DNA from: a virus
IMG/VR virus record: IMGVR_UViG_3300041409_000074
Location: 1 to 44,175 of that record
Length of the DNA: 44,175 nt
Direction: 5' to 3' (one strand)
Below are positions 22,219 through 28,637 of the stretch, piece by piece; position 1 is the first letter of the stretch, and each line of letters begins with the position of its first letter. Below the pieces are notes generated by a model that saw only the letters and a program-made list of their open reading frames with translations, did no database searches and was not told the origin of the DNA. Both the position numbers and the translations under genes were made by a program.

Positions 22219-23561
22219 CCGATATTCAGGTTCGCAAGGCCGCCCCCGGTGACCGCGACTATAAGCTGGCCGATGGCGGCGGGCTCTTCCTCCTTGTCAC
22301 GAAGTCCGGGGCGAAGAGCTGGCGGATGAAATACCGCTATGCCCGGCAGGAGAAGCTGCTGACCTTCGGGCTCTACCCCGAGGTGTCGCTTACCGAAGCC
22401 CGCGACCGGCGCGACGAGGCGCGGAAGCTCCTGCGCGACAATATCGATCCCGGCCTGGAAAAGGCCAAGGCGAAGCTGACCGTGCTGGAGCAGGCGGGCC
22501 AGACGTTTGAGAAGCTGGCCCGCGAATGGCACGACGCCGAGAAAGGCCGCTGGTCGAAGATCCATGCCGGCGACGTCTTGCATAGCCTCGAGCGCGACAT
22601 CTTCCCCGAGATCGGCTCGATGCCGATCAGGCAGATCGACGCCCCGATGGTGCTGGCCGCGCTCCGCAAGATCGAAGATCGCGGATCCATCGAAACCGCG
22701 AAGCGGTGCCGCCAGCGCATCTCGGCCGTGTTCGTGCGCGCCATCTCGGAAGGCAAGGCGAAGGACGATCCGGCCGCCGTCGTGATGAAGGCCCTCAAGC
22801 CAAAGCCAAAGGCCGGGAAGCAACCGGCGATCGTCGACCTCGAGAAGGTACGCAAGGTGCTGGTCGCCGCCGAGACGGCCGGCGCCTATCCGGTCACGAA
22901 GCTCGCATCGCGCACACTCGCCCTGACGGCGGTTCGGCCGAGCATTGTCCGCTGCGCCGAGTGGACGGAGTTCGAAGAAATTGACTGGGACGTGCCCGCC
23001 GCACCCGGCAGTCACCCCAACGCCCTCTGGCGCGTGCCTGCGGCCAAGATGAAGCTGATCCTGGACCGCAAGGACGAGGATGCCTTCGAGCATCTGGTCA
23101 CGCTCTCCTGGCAGGCGGTGGCCTGCCTGCAGGCGGTCCGCCGCCTGACTGGACGCACCCCGCTAGTCTTTCCGAATCAGCGCTTCAGCCACCGGCCGCT
23201 GAGCGAGAACGCGATCGGCTATCTCTACAACCGCGTCGGCTACCACGGGCGCCACGTCCCGCATGGCTGGCGGGCCGCGTTCTCGACGATCATGAACGAG
23301 CATTGCGAACGCGAGGCCCGCAAGGCTGGCCAGCCCCTGCTGGCGCAGCTCGACGCCAAGGTCATCGACATGACGCTCGCCCACGTGCCGAAGGAGAAGG
23401 TCGAGGCCGCCTATAACCGCGCCACCTTCATGGAGCGTCGGCGCGAGCTGGCGCAGGAATGGGCCGATATGCTGTGCGAGGGCCTGTCGTCCGCCGAGGA
23501 TCTGTTGTTCGGCCCCAGGCGCGGTGTAGGCGGCTCAGCCGACCTTCCGCTGGCCGCTTAG
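22209..23561 (+). CDS. int: Tyrosine integrase, P4 type (DUF4102 arm-binding domain)
   Basis: The 450-residue recombinase has an N-terminal DUF4102 arm-binding domain (YKLADGGGLFLLVTKSGAKSW; LTFGLYPEVSLTEAR), a core-binding SAM-like domain, and a C-terminal catalytic domain. Visible catalytic residues are Arg243 (TAVRPS), His352 and Arg355 (HGWR), His392 (LAHV) and the nucleophile Tyr402 (AAYNRA). It integrates the phage into the host chromosome, usually at a tRNA or tmRNA gene for this class. It follows a repressor-controlled promoter and the TGGGGGTA array, and is full length for the family. Confidence 0.93.
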   Translation: MSLTDIQVRKAAPGDRDYKLADGGGLFLLVTKSGAKSWRMKYRYARQEKLLTFGLYPEVSLTEARDRRDEARKLLRDNIDPGLEKAKAKLTVLEQAGQTFEKLAREWHDAEKGRWSKIHAGDVLHSLERDIFPEIGSMPIRQIDAPMVLAALRKIEDRGSIETAKRCRQRISAVFVRAISEGKAKDDPAAVVMKALKPKPKAGKQPAIVDLEKVRKVLVAAETAGAYPVTKLASRTLALTAVRPSIVRCAEWTEFEEIDWDVPAAPGSHPNALWRVPAAKMKLILDRKDEDAFEHLVTLSWQAVACLQAVRRLTGRTPLVFPNQRFSHRPLSENAIGYLYNRVGYHGRHVPHGWRAAFSTIMNEHCEREARKAGQPLLAQLDAKVIDMTLAHVPKEKVEAAYNRATFMERRRELAQEWADMLCEGLSSAEDLLFGPRRGVGGSADLPLAA

Positions 23562-23905
23562 GGTGGGTCGGGCTCCTCGCCCTCGATGTTGAGGGCGAGG
23601 ACCGCGCTCAGGGGAAGGCCGGTGCGTCGACCGCCGCCCAGCTTCCCAATAATGGCGCGCACCGGATAGCCGCGGTCCATCTTGCTCCCGATCCAGGCGC
23701 TGCGGTCGGCGCCGACATATCCGATCTGGACTCGCCGGCAGCTATAGACCGCGACTGCGCTCGGATCGTGCGGGTTGCTGGGCTCCCGGATAAGCTCGAC
23801 GGGCTCGCCGACCGCGCACCGAGCTAACTCCTCCTGCCGGCTGGAGCCGTCTTCATTGTCGAATCGCTCTCCGACCAGGCGGAGGCGGAAGTCGTTGATT
23901 CCCAT
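23558..23905 (-). CDS. HIRAN-domain protein
   Basis: The protein is almost entirely one HIRAN domain: FRLRLVGERFDNEDGSSRQEEL, EPVELIREPSNPHDPSAVAVYS, then IGYVGADRSAW. HIRAN domains bind single-stranded 3' DNA ends or stalled forks in HLTF/Rad5-type proteins and also occur alone in bacteria and phages. The start at ATG 23905 (MGINDFRL, 115 residues) is preferred because the domain begins there, but it has no good ribosome site and an earlier start up to 24007 is possible. It converges on the integrase with a 4-base overlap and diverges from the next gene. Confidence 0.78.
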   Translation of the reverse strand: MGINDFRLRLVGERFDNEDGSSRQEELARCAVGEPVELIREPSNPHDPSAVAVYSCRRVQIGYVGADRSAWIGSKMDRGYPVRAIIGKLGGGRRTGLPLSAVLALNIEGEEPDPP

Positions 23906-23929
23906 CGTGGTCGAGTCGTAGCAGAAGCC

Positions 23930-24358
23930 GTGGAACGAATTGAAGGGCCTCCTAGCGACCTGATCCGACGGGTGAACGAATATCATCTCGACCCGGAGCT
24001 GTTGCACGAAGCCATGGCTTCCATTGCCGAGGCGAGGCCGGAGGAGCGGGCGACGTGGGAGGGGTGGCGAGACGTTGCCCTGCGTGCCGTCCTGGCATTT
24101 GGCCTAAGCGGTGAGGTGGCTGACATCGCCACCATGTCGATTCAATTCCGCTACAGCGCCCTGGCTCGACTGTTCAGGGCCGGTGGAGGCCAAGGCTTCT
24201 CGACACCCGCGAACCCCGGGACGCGCAACCTTGACGGCGCGATCGTGCGCTGCGCCGCCGAAGAGCCATTGCTCGAGCGAGATGGGCCCGTCTCGTTTGA
24301 TGTCGAGAGCTTCGACCGGCGGCTCCTCCGCCTCGCTTCGCCCGTCGGAAGGGCCTGA
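23930..24358 (+). CDS. Hypothetical protein divergent from HIRAN gene
   Basis: The protein has 142 residues from GTG 23930 (VERIEGPPSDLIRRV), or about 114 from ATG 24014 (MASIAEARPEERATW). Helical segments (EGWRDVALRAVLAFGLSGEVADIAT) are followed by a mixed C-terminal region. Codon-position bias and amino acid make-up favour this strand over the opposite one. No family is recognised. Only 24 bases separate it from the HIRAN start, so one of the two starts is probably set too early. Confidence 0.55.
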   Translation: MERIEGPPSDLIRRVNEYHLDPELLHEAMASIAEARPEERATWEGWRDVALRAVLAFGLSGEVADIATMSIQFRYSALARLFRAGGGQGFSTPANPGTRNLDGAIVRCAAEEPLLERDGPVSFDVESFDRRLLRLASPVGRA

Positions 24359-24364
24359 ACGCAA

Positions 24365-24398
24365 AAAGGCGGCGCCGGCCGAAGCCCGCACCGCCTTT
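24365..24398. terminator. Bidirectional terminator between convergent genes
   Basis: AAAGGCGG (24365-24372) pairs with CCGCCTTT (24391-24398), with A-runs before and T-runs after, so it works as an intrinsic terminator on both strands. It separates the plus gene ending at 24358 from the methylase gene ending at 24418. Confidence 0.8.
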
Positions 24399-24417
24399 CC
24401 CCCTTATGCCGCCGCAC

Positions 24418-25245
24418 CTATTCGGGACCGGGCAGCGCCATATTGCTGATGATCAACTCGCCAGCTTTCTTCCCGGCGCCGGCCGACGCCGTCGACAGCG
24501 TATAGGTGGTCTCGACCTCTTCCAGCATGAACTCGCCGAAGGCCTTGCGCGCGCCAAGCGTGTCATTGATCGAGAGGATGAACTTGCCCGAGATCCCGGC
24601 CAGCTGGTCGGCCAGCCGCTCGAAGTCGGCCTGGCTGAAGACGCCTTCGCCATAGTCGTCTTCGCAATCCCAATACGGCGGGTCGAGGTAGAACAGGGCG
24701 CCGGCATGATCGTAGCGGCGAATGAAATCCACGTAGGGTAGATTTTCAATCGAGACTGGCGCCAGCCGCTCGTGAACGTCGGCGAGCATGGGCTCGAGCT
24801 TCGTCAGATCGAACCTGGCCGAATTGCGCGCGGAGACGCCGAACGTCCTGCCCGCGACCTTGCCGCCGAACGCGGCGCGCTGCAGGTAGAGGAAGCGGGC
24901 GGCCCGCTCCAGATCGGTGAGCGTGGCCGGGTCGACCAACATCAGGCGGTCGAACTCGGCGCGGCTGGATAGCTGCCATTTCAGCATGTCCAGGAACGCT
25001 TGGTAGTGGCGCTGGAGAATGCGGAAGAGCGTCACGACGTCGCCGCTGATGTCGTTGATCGCCTCGGCCGGCGGCCGGCGCCCGCGGCGCAGGAATATTC
25101 CGCCCATGCCGACGAACGGCTCGGCATAGCTGTGGTGCGGGATCTGATCGATGATTGCGACAAGGCGGCGAGCGAGGTTGCGCTTGCCGCCGATATAGGG
25201 AGCGACCGGCACGACAGGCCGGACGCGAACAAGATTCGACTCCAT
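24418..25245 (-). CDS. DNA adenine-N6 methyltransferase, D12/Dam class
   Basis: The 275-residue enzyme carries an N-terminal PYIGGKRNLARRL segment (residues 17-29), the S-adenosylmethionine motif AEPFVGMGG (41-49) and the catalytic DPPY (188-191). This order is that of D12-class methylases such as Dam and DpnM. It would methylate adenine in phage and host DNA, either against host restriction or to affect regulation. No cognate endonuclease is nearby, so it is an orphan. The start ATG 25245 (MESNLV) lacks a strong ribosome site; a GTG at 25281 is the alternative. Confidence 0.9.
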   Translation of the reverse strand: MESNLVRVRPVVPVAPYIGGKRNLARRLVAIIDQIPHHSYAEPFVGMGGIFLRRGRRPPAEAINDISGDVVTLFRILQRHYQAFLDMLKWQLSSRAEFDRLMLVDPATLTDLERAARFLYLQRAAFGGKVAGRTFGVSARNSARFDLTKLEPMLADVHERLAPVSIENLPYVDFIRRYDHAGALFYLDPPYWDCEDDYGEGVFSQADFERLADQLAGISGKFILSINDTLGARKAFGEFMLEEVETTYTLSTASAGAGKKAGELIISNMALPGPE

Positions 25246-25495
25246 GGTGGTTTTTATTCCAGATGGTCCCGCCCGTGGCACGGGTGCGGGATCGCGTAGC
25301 GCAGGCCGGCTGCGCGTGACGAGTTGGTCCTCGTCGGTGGCCGTGTTTCAGCACGGTCCCCCCGCCCGGCCTTGGGCCCAGCGGCAGTGTTCGATTGGGG
25401 GAATGGGCCGCTCCTGCGGCTCCAATAATTATTTACGTCATAACCGGTGCTGACCCGGAGGCGCGACGTCCTGCGCTTCCGGAAAGGAATGCACC
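25246..25495. other. Gene-free leader region with several hairpins
   Basis: No convincing gene is seen. Hairpins include TCCCGC/GCGGGA with an inner CCG/CGG (near 25265-25291), GACGAG-TTGGTC-CTCGTC (25319-25336) and CCGTG-TTTCAG-CACGG just after it. An A/T-rich patch (AATAATTATTTACGTCATAA, 25423-25443) stands out from the GC-rich surroundings and may hold a promoter for the methylase or for the small reading frame at 25496. Confidence 0.5.
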
Positions 25496-25579
25496 GTGAT
25501 CGATCTCAATGACGCGCGGGCGGTGAAGGAAGCCTCGCAGGCCAATCGCTCCACCCGTAAAAAAACGCGAAAAAAATAG
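25496..25579 (+). CDS. Possible 27-residue basic peptide
   Basis: A short reading frame from GTG 25496 encodes VIDLNDARAVKEASQ followed by a very basic tail ending RKKTRKK. A GGAAAGGA ribosome-site-like sequence lies 8 bases upstream. The stop codon TAG is the first part of the first palindrome at 25577. It may be a leader or regulatory peptide, or chance. Confidence 0.35.
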   Translation: MIDLNDARAVKEASQANRSTRKKTRKK

Positions 25580-25589
25580 GCTCAGCCCA
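25577..25589. promoter_or_regulatory. Palindromic operator copy 1 of XRE unit
   Basis: TAGGCTCAGCCCA matches the perfect palindrome at 25609 in 12 of 13 positions. The two sites are 32 bases apart, about three helical turns, so they lie on the same face of the DNA. Confidence 0.65.
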
Positions 25590-25591
25590 TT

Positions 25592-25607
25592 TTTCCGCTT
25601 GCGGAAA
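25592..25607. promoter_or_regulatory. Inverted repeat TTTCCGC-TT-GCGGAAA
   Basis: A perfect 7-base inverted repeat with a two-base centre lies exactly between the two TAGGCTCAGCC sites and overlaps the -35 box. It is a likely protein binding site. Confidence 0.6.
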
Positions 25608-25627
25608 GTAGGCTCAGCCTATATATC
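25599..25627 (+). promoter_or_regulatory. Promoter with operator copy 2 in the spacer
   Basis: TTGCGG (25599-25604), a 17-base spacer and TATATC (25622-25627) form a good sigma-70-like promoter. The perfect palindrome TAGGCTCAGCCTA (25609-25621) fills the spacer, so a repressor bound there would block transcription. The predicted start, near 25634, coincides with the first base of the hairpin series that follows. The XRE protein encoded at 25817 is the natural candidate for autoregulation. Confidence 0.65.
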
Positions 25628-25634
25628 TCTCTTT

Positions 25635-25787
25635 GTCAGACGGCAATCCCGCCGCTGACGAACCGGAGAAGTGAGATGCTTACTCTCACAATCCGGTTTC
25701 GGTGGAAGCAGATCGAGGTTGCATTCGTAATCTGCTTCTAACCTGAACCGGGGCCGGGAACCGCCGAAAGAAGCGGGACCGGCTCCG
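25635..25787 (+). ncRNA. Four-hairpin structured RNA / 5' leader
   Basis: Four hairpins follow one another. H1 (25635-25659): GTCAG/CTGAC plus CGGC/GCCG. H2 (25661-25698): AACCGGA/TCCGGTT plus GTGAG/CTCAC. H3 (25705-25738): GAAGCAGAT/ATCTGCTTC, 9 perfect pairs. H4 (25749-25787): a 9-pair stem with one G-U, plus CCGC/GCGG. Together they account for most of the leader between the promoter and the XRE gene. No known riboswitch or tRNA shape is recognised. It may be a regulatory leader, a stand-alone small RNA or an antitoxin-like RNA; the pairing is seen, the role is inference. Confidence 0.5.
25676..25741 (+). CDS. Possible 21-residue peptide inside the structured RNA
   Basis: ATG 25676 opens MLTLTIRFRWKQIEVAFVICF and stops with TAA. 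A GGAGAAG ribosome site lies 5 bases upstream. In hairpin H2 the GGAG is paired in the stem and the ATG is in the loop, and hairpin H3 covers the second half, so folding would control access. The peptide is basic and hydrophobic. It may be a leader peptide or a small toxic peptide, or chance. Confidence 0.35.
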   Translation: MLTLTIRFRWKQIEVAFVICF

Positions 25788-25816
25788 ACAAGGTAGATAG
25801 AGGAAAAGGCGTTAAA

Positions 25817-26260
25817 ATGCAAGATGAGCAGCCCCAGACCCAAGCCAACGCCGCGCGCGACGCTGGCGAGCGGCTGAAGCTTCTCCGGAAAGAGCGGCGC
25901 CTTACCCAGGCGCAGGCCGGCGAGCTGCTCGGCCTGTCGGCCGCGTATATCGGCGAGCTGGAGCGCGGCGAGAAGGTGATCGACGCGCGCCTGCTTCGCC
26001 GCATCAACGATGCGCTGCGGACCCGGATCGACGTCAGCTTCAGCGAGGGGCTGGGGGGCTGGACCGTCTCAGTCTCCGCGCCGATCGGCAGCGGCGGCGG
26101 CCCTCCCGGCCGACGGCACACCGTCATCGGCAAATATGCGGACCTCCCCGAGGCCAAGGGCGTTGCCGAGCACATCGCAGCGAACCGCGAGCTGGGCGCG
26201 AGGATCATCGTCTATCCACGTGCCACCCCGGCCACCACGACCAATCCGAGCGGCATTTGA
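25817..26260 (+). CDS. XRE-family transcriptional regulator
   Basis: The 147-residue protein has an XRE helix-turn-helix at about residues 17-72 (ERLKLLRKERRLTQAQAGELL; LSAAYIGELERGEKVIDARLL). The C-terminal half begins VSFSEGLGGWTVSVSAP and probably forms a small beta-rich dimerisation or ligand domain. It lacks an S24 cleavage domain, so it is not SOS-sensitive in that way. It lies behind its own operator-bearing promoter and the four-hairpin leader, and is coupled to a small gene at its 3' end. It is likely a second, independent regulator, possibly controlling its own unit. Confidence 0.85.
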   Translation: MQDEQPQTQANAARDAGERLKLLRKERRLTQAQAGELLGLSAAYIGELERGEKVIDARLLRRINDALRTRIDVSFSEGLGGWTVSVSAPIGSGGGPPGRRHTVIGKYADLPEAKGVAEHIAANRELGARIIVYPRATPATTTNPSGI

Positions 26261-26421
26261 AGCCCGGCACGCCAACGAAGTTCCGATGGCGTCAAGGCCC
26301 GCGTGCTGGCCGCTGGTGCGCGACACGGGCCGAGGCCGAGTCCGCTGCGGTCAAGGCCAAGGTGGCGACCCGCGATGAATATGACCGCACTCGGATTTGG
26401 TGGCGTCTTCACCGAGATTGA
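26257..26421 (+). CDS. Small basic protein coupled to the XRE regulator
   Basis: A 54-residue frame starts at TTG 26257 in a TTGA overlap with the XRE stop. The product begins MKPGTPTKFRWRQGPRAG and ends DYDRT-like EYDRTRIWWRLHRD. It is very basic, with five Trp/aromatic residues and a central Ala-rich helix (TRAEAESAAVKAKVATRDE). The amino acid make-up looks like a real protein, and the two other plus frames here give short broken readings. It could be a partner, cofactor or antirepressor of the XRE protein. Confidence 0.55.
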   Translation: MKPGTPTKFRWRQGPRAGRWCATRAEAESAAVKAKVATRDEYDRTRIWWRLHRD

Positions 26422-26456
26422 GGAACGGCCGGACCCGGCGCCCTAGCGCCCATTCC

Positions 26457-26876
26457 CTATTCCGTGCGCTGCCAGCGCGACCGATCGCATTCTGGCGGGT
26501 GAGCGGCGGCGCCTGCGCCCGTGGCCGCATTTGCGCACTGCAATGCGCTCAATCGATAAGCGTCGGCTCGCGCTGCATGAGCCGGGAGCGGGCAATGAGC
26601 GTCTCGCATTAGGTCAAGGGTCATTGCCGCCTGCGCCAAGTCATTCGAATCCCTGATGGCCCGCATGGTCGCCCGGGGTGCGCTGTCGTCACCAACGCCG
26701 ATCGCATAGGTGGCGGCCATATTCATTTCGATGTTTCGATAATCCGTCGACAAGGCCTCGCAACGGGCGCCGGCAGGCGCGACAGGCGCGGCCTGCCGCG
26801 CCGGCCGTGCTGGCTGAGCTAGCGCTGGTTGCGACAAGCTACAGACAGCAACGGCAATGATTAGGATGCGCTTCAT
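26457..26876 (-). CDS. Secreted hypothetical protein of lysis region
   Basis: The 139-residue protein has a clear signal peptide (MKRILIIAVAVCSLSQPALA, cut after ALA). A short Pro/Ala linker and a helical mature domain follow, with cysteines in ARCEALS, DAHCPLP, LQCANA and PECDRS that could form two disulfides. It is the last gene of the lysis operon, 49 bases after the small membrane protein gene. A periplasmic role at lysis or in surface exclusion is inferred from place and export signal only. Confidence 0.75.
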   Translation of the reverse strand: MKRILIIAVAVCSLSQPALAQPARPARQAAPVAPAGARCEALSTDYRNIEMNMAATYAIGVGDDSAPRATMRAIRDSNDLAQAAMTLDLMRDAHCPLPAHAARADAYRLSALQCANAATGAGAAAHPPECDRSRWQRTE

Positions 26877-26925
26877 TGGACCCTCCCAAATGGAGGGCCA
26901 GACTTCGCACCGGGCGCCCGCATGA

Positions 26926-27045
26926 TCAAGCCGGTTGGAAAACCAGCCAGAGGATCACCGCAACGATGAGCACGGCGCCGACGACATATGGCAGGCATCC
27001 TCGCAGGTTTTCCTTGAAGGCCGCGTCAACGGGGTCGTCACTCAT
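26926..27045 (-). CDS. 39-residue single-span membrane protein
   Basis: A short gene starts at ATG 27045 in an ATGA overlap with the outer spanin stop. The product MSDDPVDAAFKENLRGC is followed by one hydrophobic segment (LPYVVGAVLIVAVILWLVF) and ends QPA. It is probably an N-in membrane peptide of the lysis cassette, for instance a small holin-like, antiholin or disrupting peptide. Tight coupling to the spanin gene supports that it is translated. Confidence 0.7.
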   Translation of the reverse strand: MSDDPVDAAFKENLRGCLPYVVGAVLIVAVILWLVFQPA

Positions 27046-27335
27046 GACGGGTTCTCGCAAGCCCGCATCGCCGCCTCGGCCGCGTCCTCGCGGGCCATCC
27101 TGAGAATCCGACCCGCGAGCAGCAGGCCGACCTTGGCCGCGATGTCCGGCGCGGCGGCAATGGCAGCGGCGGTGTCCGGATAGATCGGCCGCGGGCCGAT
27201 TCGCTCCAGCGCCGGGCAGGGCTGCGCGACCGGCACCCGGACCTCCACGGTGCGGACCGTCGGCTCAGTCGCAATATGCGCGGTCGTCGCGCAGCCGGCG
27301 AGGAGCGCGGTGGCGAAGATGGCGAGGCGGGTCAT
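27042..27335 (-). CDS. Rz1: o-spanin (Rz1-like lipoprotein)
   Basis: The 97-residue protein has a lipoprotein signal peptide with lipobox LLAGC at residues 11-15, so mature Cys15 would be lipid-anchored in the outer membrane. The mature part includes a Pro-containing segment (VPVAQPCPALERIGPRP) typical of outer spanins and a C-terminal helix. Its start overlaps the inner spanin stop by 4 bases. With the inner spanin it spans the periplasm and fuses the two membranes in the last step of lysis. Confidence 0.82.
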   Translation of the reverse strand: MTRLAIFATALLAGCATTAHIATEPTVRTVEVRVPVAQPCPALERIGPRPIYPDTAAAIAAAPDIAAKVGLLLAGRILRMAREDAAEAAMRACENPS

Positions 27336-27793
27336 TGCACGTTCTCCCTGATTAGCGCCTCAGCGTCGGCGCAGTGGTCTCCGGTCCCGCGATGGGCGAG
27401 AATCGCGTTTGCGCGCTCCTGCGCCGTCTGGGCTGCCTGGCGGGACGCGGCGGCGGCATGGTCGAGCGCAGCTATCCTTGCCGCACCATCCCGCTGAAGC
27501 GCGTCCACGGCCACGTTCTGGGCGGCCACGCCCGCCTCGAGCCGAGCGCCATTCTCGCGGCACGTGCGAAGATTGCCGGCGAGCTGGGCGACGATGCGCG
27601 GGGCATCGGCCGGCGCGAGGGTCCGCAGATCAGCCGCCGTGGCAACGGCGCTGGTGATCACCTCGGTCTGGTGCTTCCAGCCGGCGCGAAGATGGTCGAC
27701 GCGGAGGCCCCATGCGAGAAGGAGCGCGACGGCGATAGAGGCGCCGAGCCCAATCAGGGCCCTCGGCGTAAGAAATGCGGACAGGAAACCCAT
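27332..27793 (-). CDS. Rz: i-spanin (Rz-like)
   Basis: The 153-residue protein has one N-terminal membrane segment (LIGLGASIAVALLLAWGL, about residues 13-30). A long periplasmic coiled-coil region rich in Ala, Glu, Gln and Arg follows (AALDHAAAASRQAAQTAQERANAIL) and there is no other domain. This is the inner-membrane spanin layout, and the next gene is a lipoprotein of o-spanin type. The start overlaps the upstream gene by an ATGA junction. Confidence 0.8.
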   Translation of the reverse strand: MGFLSAFLTPRALIGLGASIAVALLLAWGLRVDHLRAGWKHQTEVITSAVATAADLRTLAPADAPRIVAQLAGNLRTCRENGARLEAGVAAQNVAVDALQRDGAARIAALDHAAAASRQAAQTAQERANAILAHRGTGDHCADAEALIRENVQ

Positions 27794-28194
27794 CAGGCGA
27801 CCCTTTCGGTTGCGAGCTTTTCAAGGATGAAGTCGCGCAGGCCGTCCCAGTCGACACCGCCGATGATCGGCCGCTCGTTGGTCCGGACCCAGCGCTGGAG
27901 AGCCTGCGCGGCAATCTCCTCGTACGCGGCCTCGTGCGGCGACGGGGGGAGATTGTGGGCGAGCCCCCAGATGATCCTGCTCGGGCGGTTGTGGAACCAC
28001 TCCTCGCCGATCAGGTGGCAGGCTTCATGCTCCCGGCAATAAGCCAGGAGATCGTCGCCGTAGCCGCAGCGGTGGGCGATGACGTGATAGTGCGGCGTGT
28101 CGTGCGGAACCGCGCCATAGCTGGTGCCGTCGGGAAAGCGAGTGACGCACCCTTCAGGCGTGAACTCCAGGTTAGCGAATCGGAATGCGATCAC
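27793..28194 (-). CDS. HEXXH-motif hypothetical protein of lysis cassette
   Basis: The protein has 133 residues from GTG 28194 (VIAFRFANLEF), overlapping the holin stop as GTGA. The motif HEACH in CREHEACHLIGEEWFHN is an HEXXH zinc-binding signature, followed by EEWFH and later acidic residues (AAYEEIAAQALQRW) that could give the third ligand. Earlier His residues (HDTPHYHVIAHRCG) add to a metal-rich first half. It may be a zinc-dependent hydrolase, or the motif may be structural. No signal peptide is seen. Its place between holin and spanin suggests a role at lysis, but the family is unknown to me. Confidence 0.7.
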   Translation of the reverse strand: MIAFRFANLEFTPEGCVTRFPDGTSYGAVPHDTPHYHVIAHRCGYGDDLLAYCREHEACHLIGEEWFHNRPSRIIWGLAHNLPPSPHEAAYEEIAAQALQRWVRTNERPIIGGVDWDGLRDFILEKLATERVA

Positions 28195-28637
28195 TGCCCG
28201 CCTCCCGTCCGGCCGGCCTCCTCCTCGGCGGCGCCGGCAACGCGATCGGCGGCGGCCTCTGGGGTCTCACCGCCGTTCGCGGCGGGAGCCGCGTCGAGCG
28301 CCTTGGAGGCCAGGTCGACGAGATTGGCAGTGTTGTCGGCCCGCTTGGCGTCGTTGTCGGCGCGCTGGGCCTCCAGCTCCTTCTCGCCGGCCTTCGACGT
28401 GTAGTGGTAGGCGACGATCCCGGCCGCGAAGCCGGAGAGCTGGCCGATCATGTAGGTGACGATCTGCTCGTTGCCGCGCGGGATCGGAATCACGAACAGC
28501 GCGAACAGCGCCCCCAGGAAACCGAAGACCAGCGAGCAGCCAATCACGTTGGCGAGCAGCCGCGCGTTGCCCGTTCGCGCCAGCTTGAGCTGGGAGCGAC
28601 GCTCGCCGACCCGGTCGAGATATTCCCAGATCTTCAT
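28191..28637 (-). CDS. Holin-like membrane protein
   Basis: The 148-residue protein has two membrane segments, about residues 27-51 (LLANVIGCSLVFGFLGALFALFV) and 60-80 (IVTYMIGQLSGFAAGIVAYHY). A basic N-terminus precedes them, and a long charged, Ala/Glu/Asp-rich cytoplasmic tail follows. It lies directly behind the endolysin gene with a 4-base overlap and before the spanins. A holin that releases endolysin is the most likely role, although the long C-terminal tail is unusual for a holin. Confidence 0.65.
   Translation of the reverse strand: MKIWEYLDRVGERRSQLKLARTGNARLLANVIGCSLVFGFLGALFALFVIPIPRGNEQIVTYMIGQLSGFAAGIVAYHYTSKAGEKELEAQRADNDAKRADNTANLVDLASKALDAAPAANGGETPEAAADRVAGAAEEEAGRTGGGQ

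Noticed and set aside
24104-24391. 95-residue minus-strand frame between the terminator and the HIRAN gene
   Set aside because: It crosses the bidirectional terminator and opposes a more protein-like plus-strand frame.
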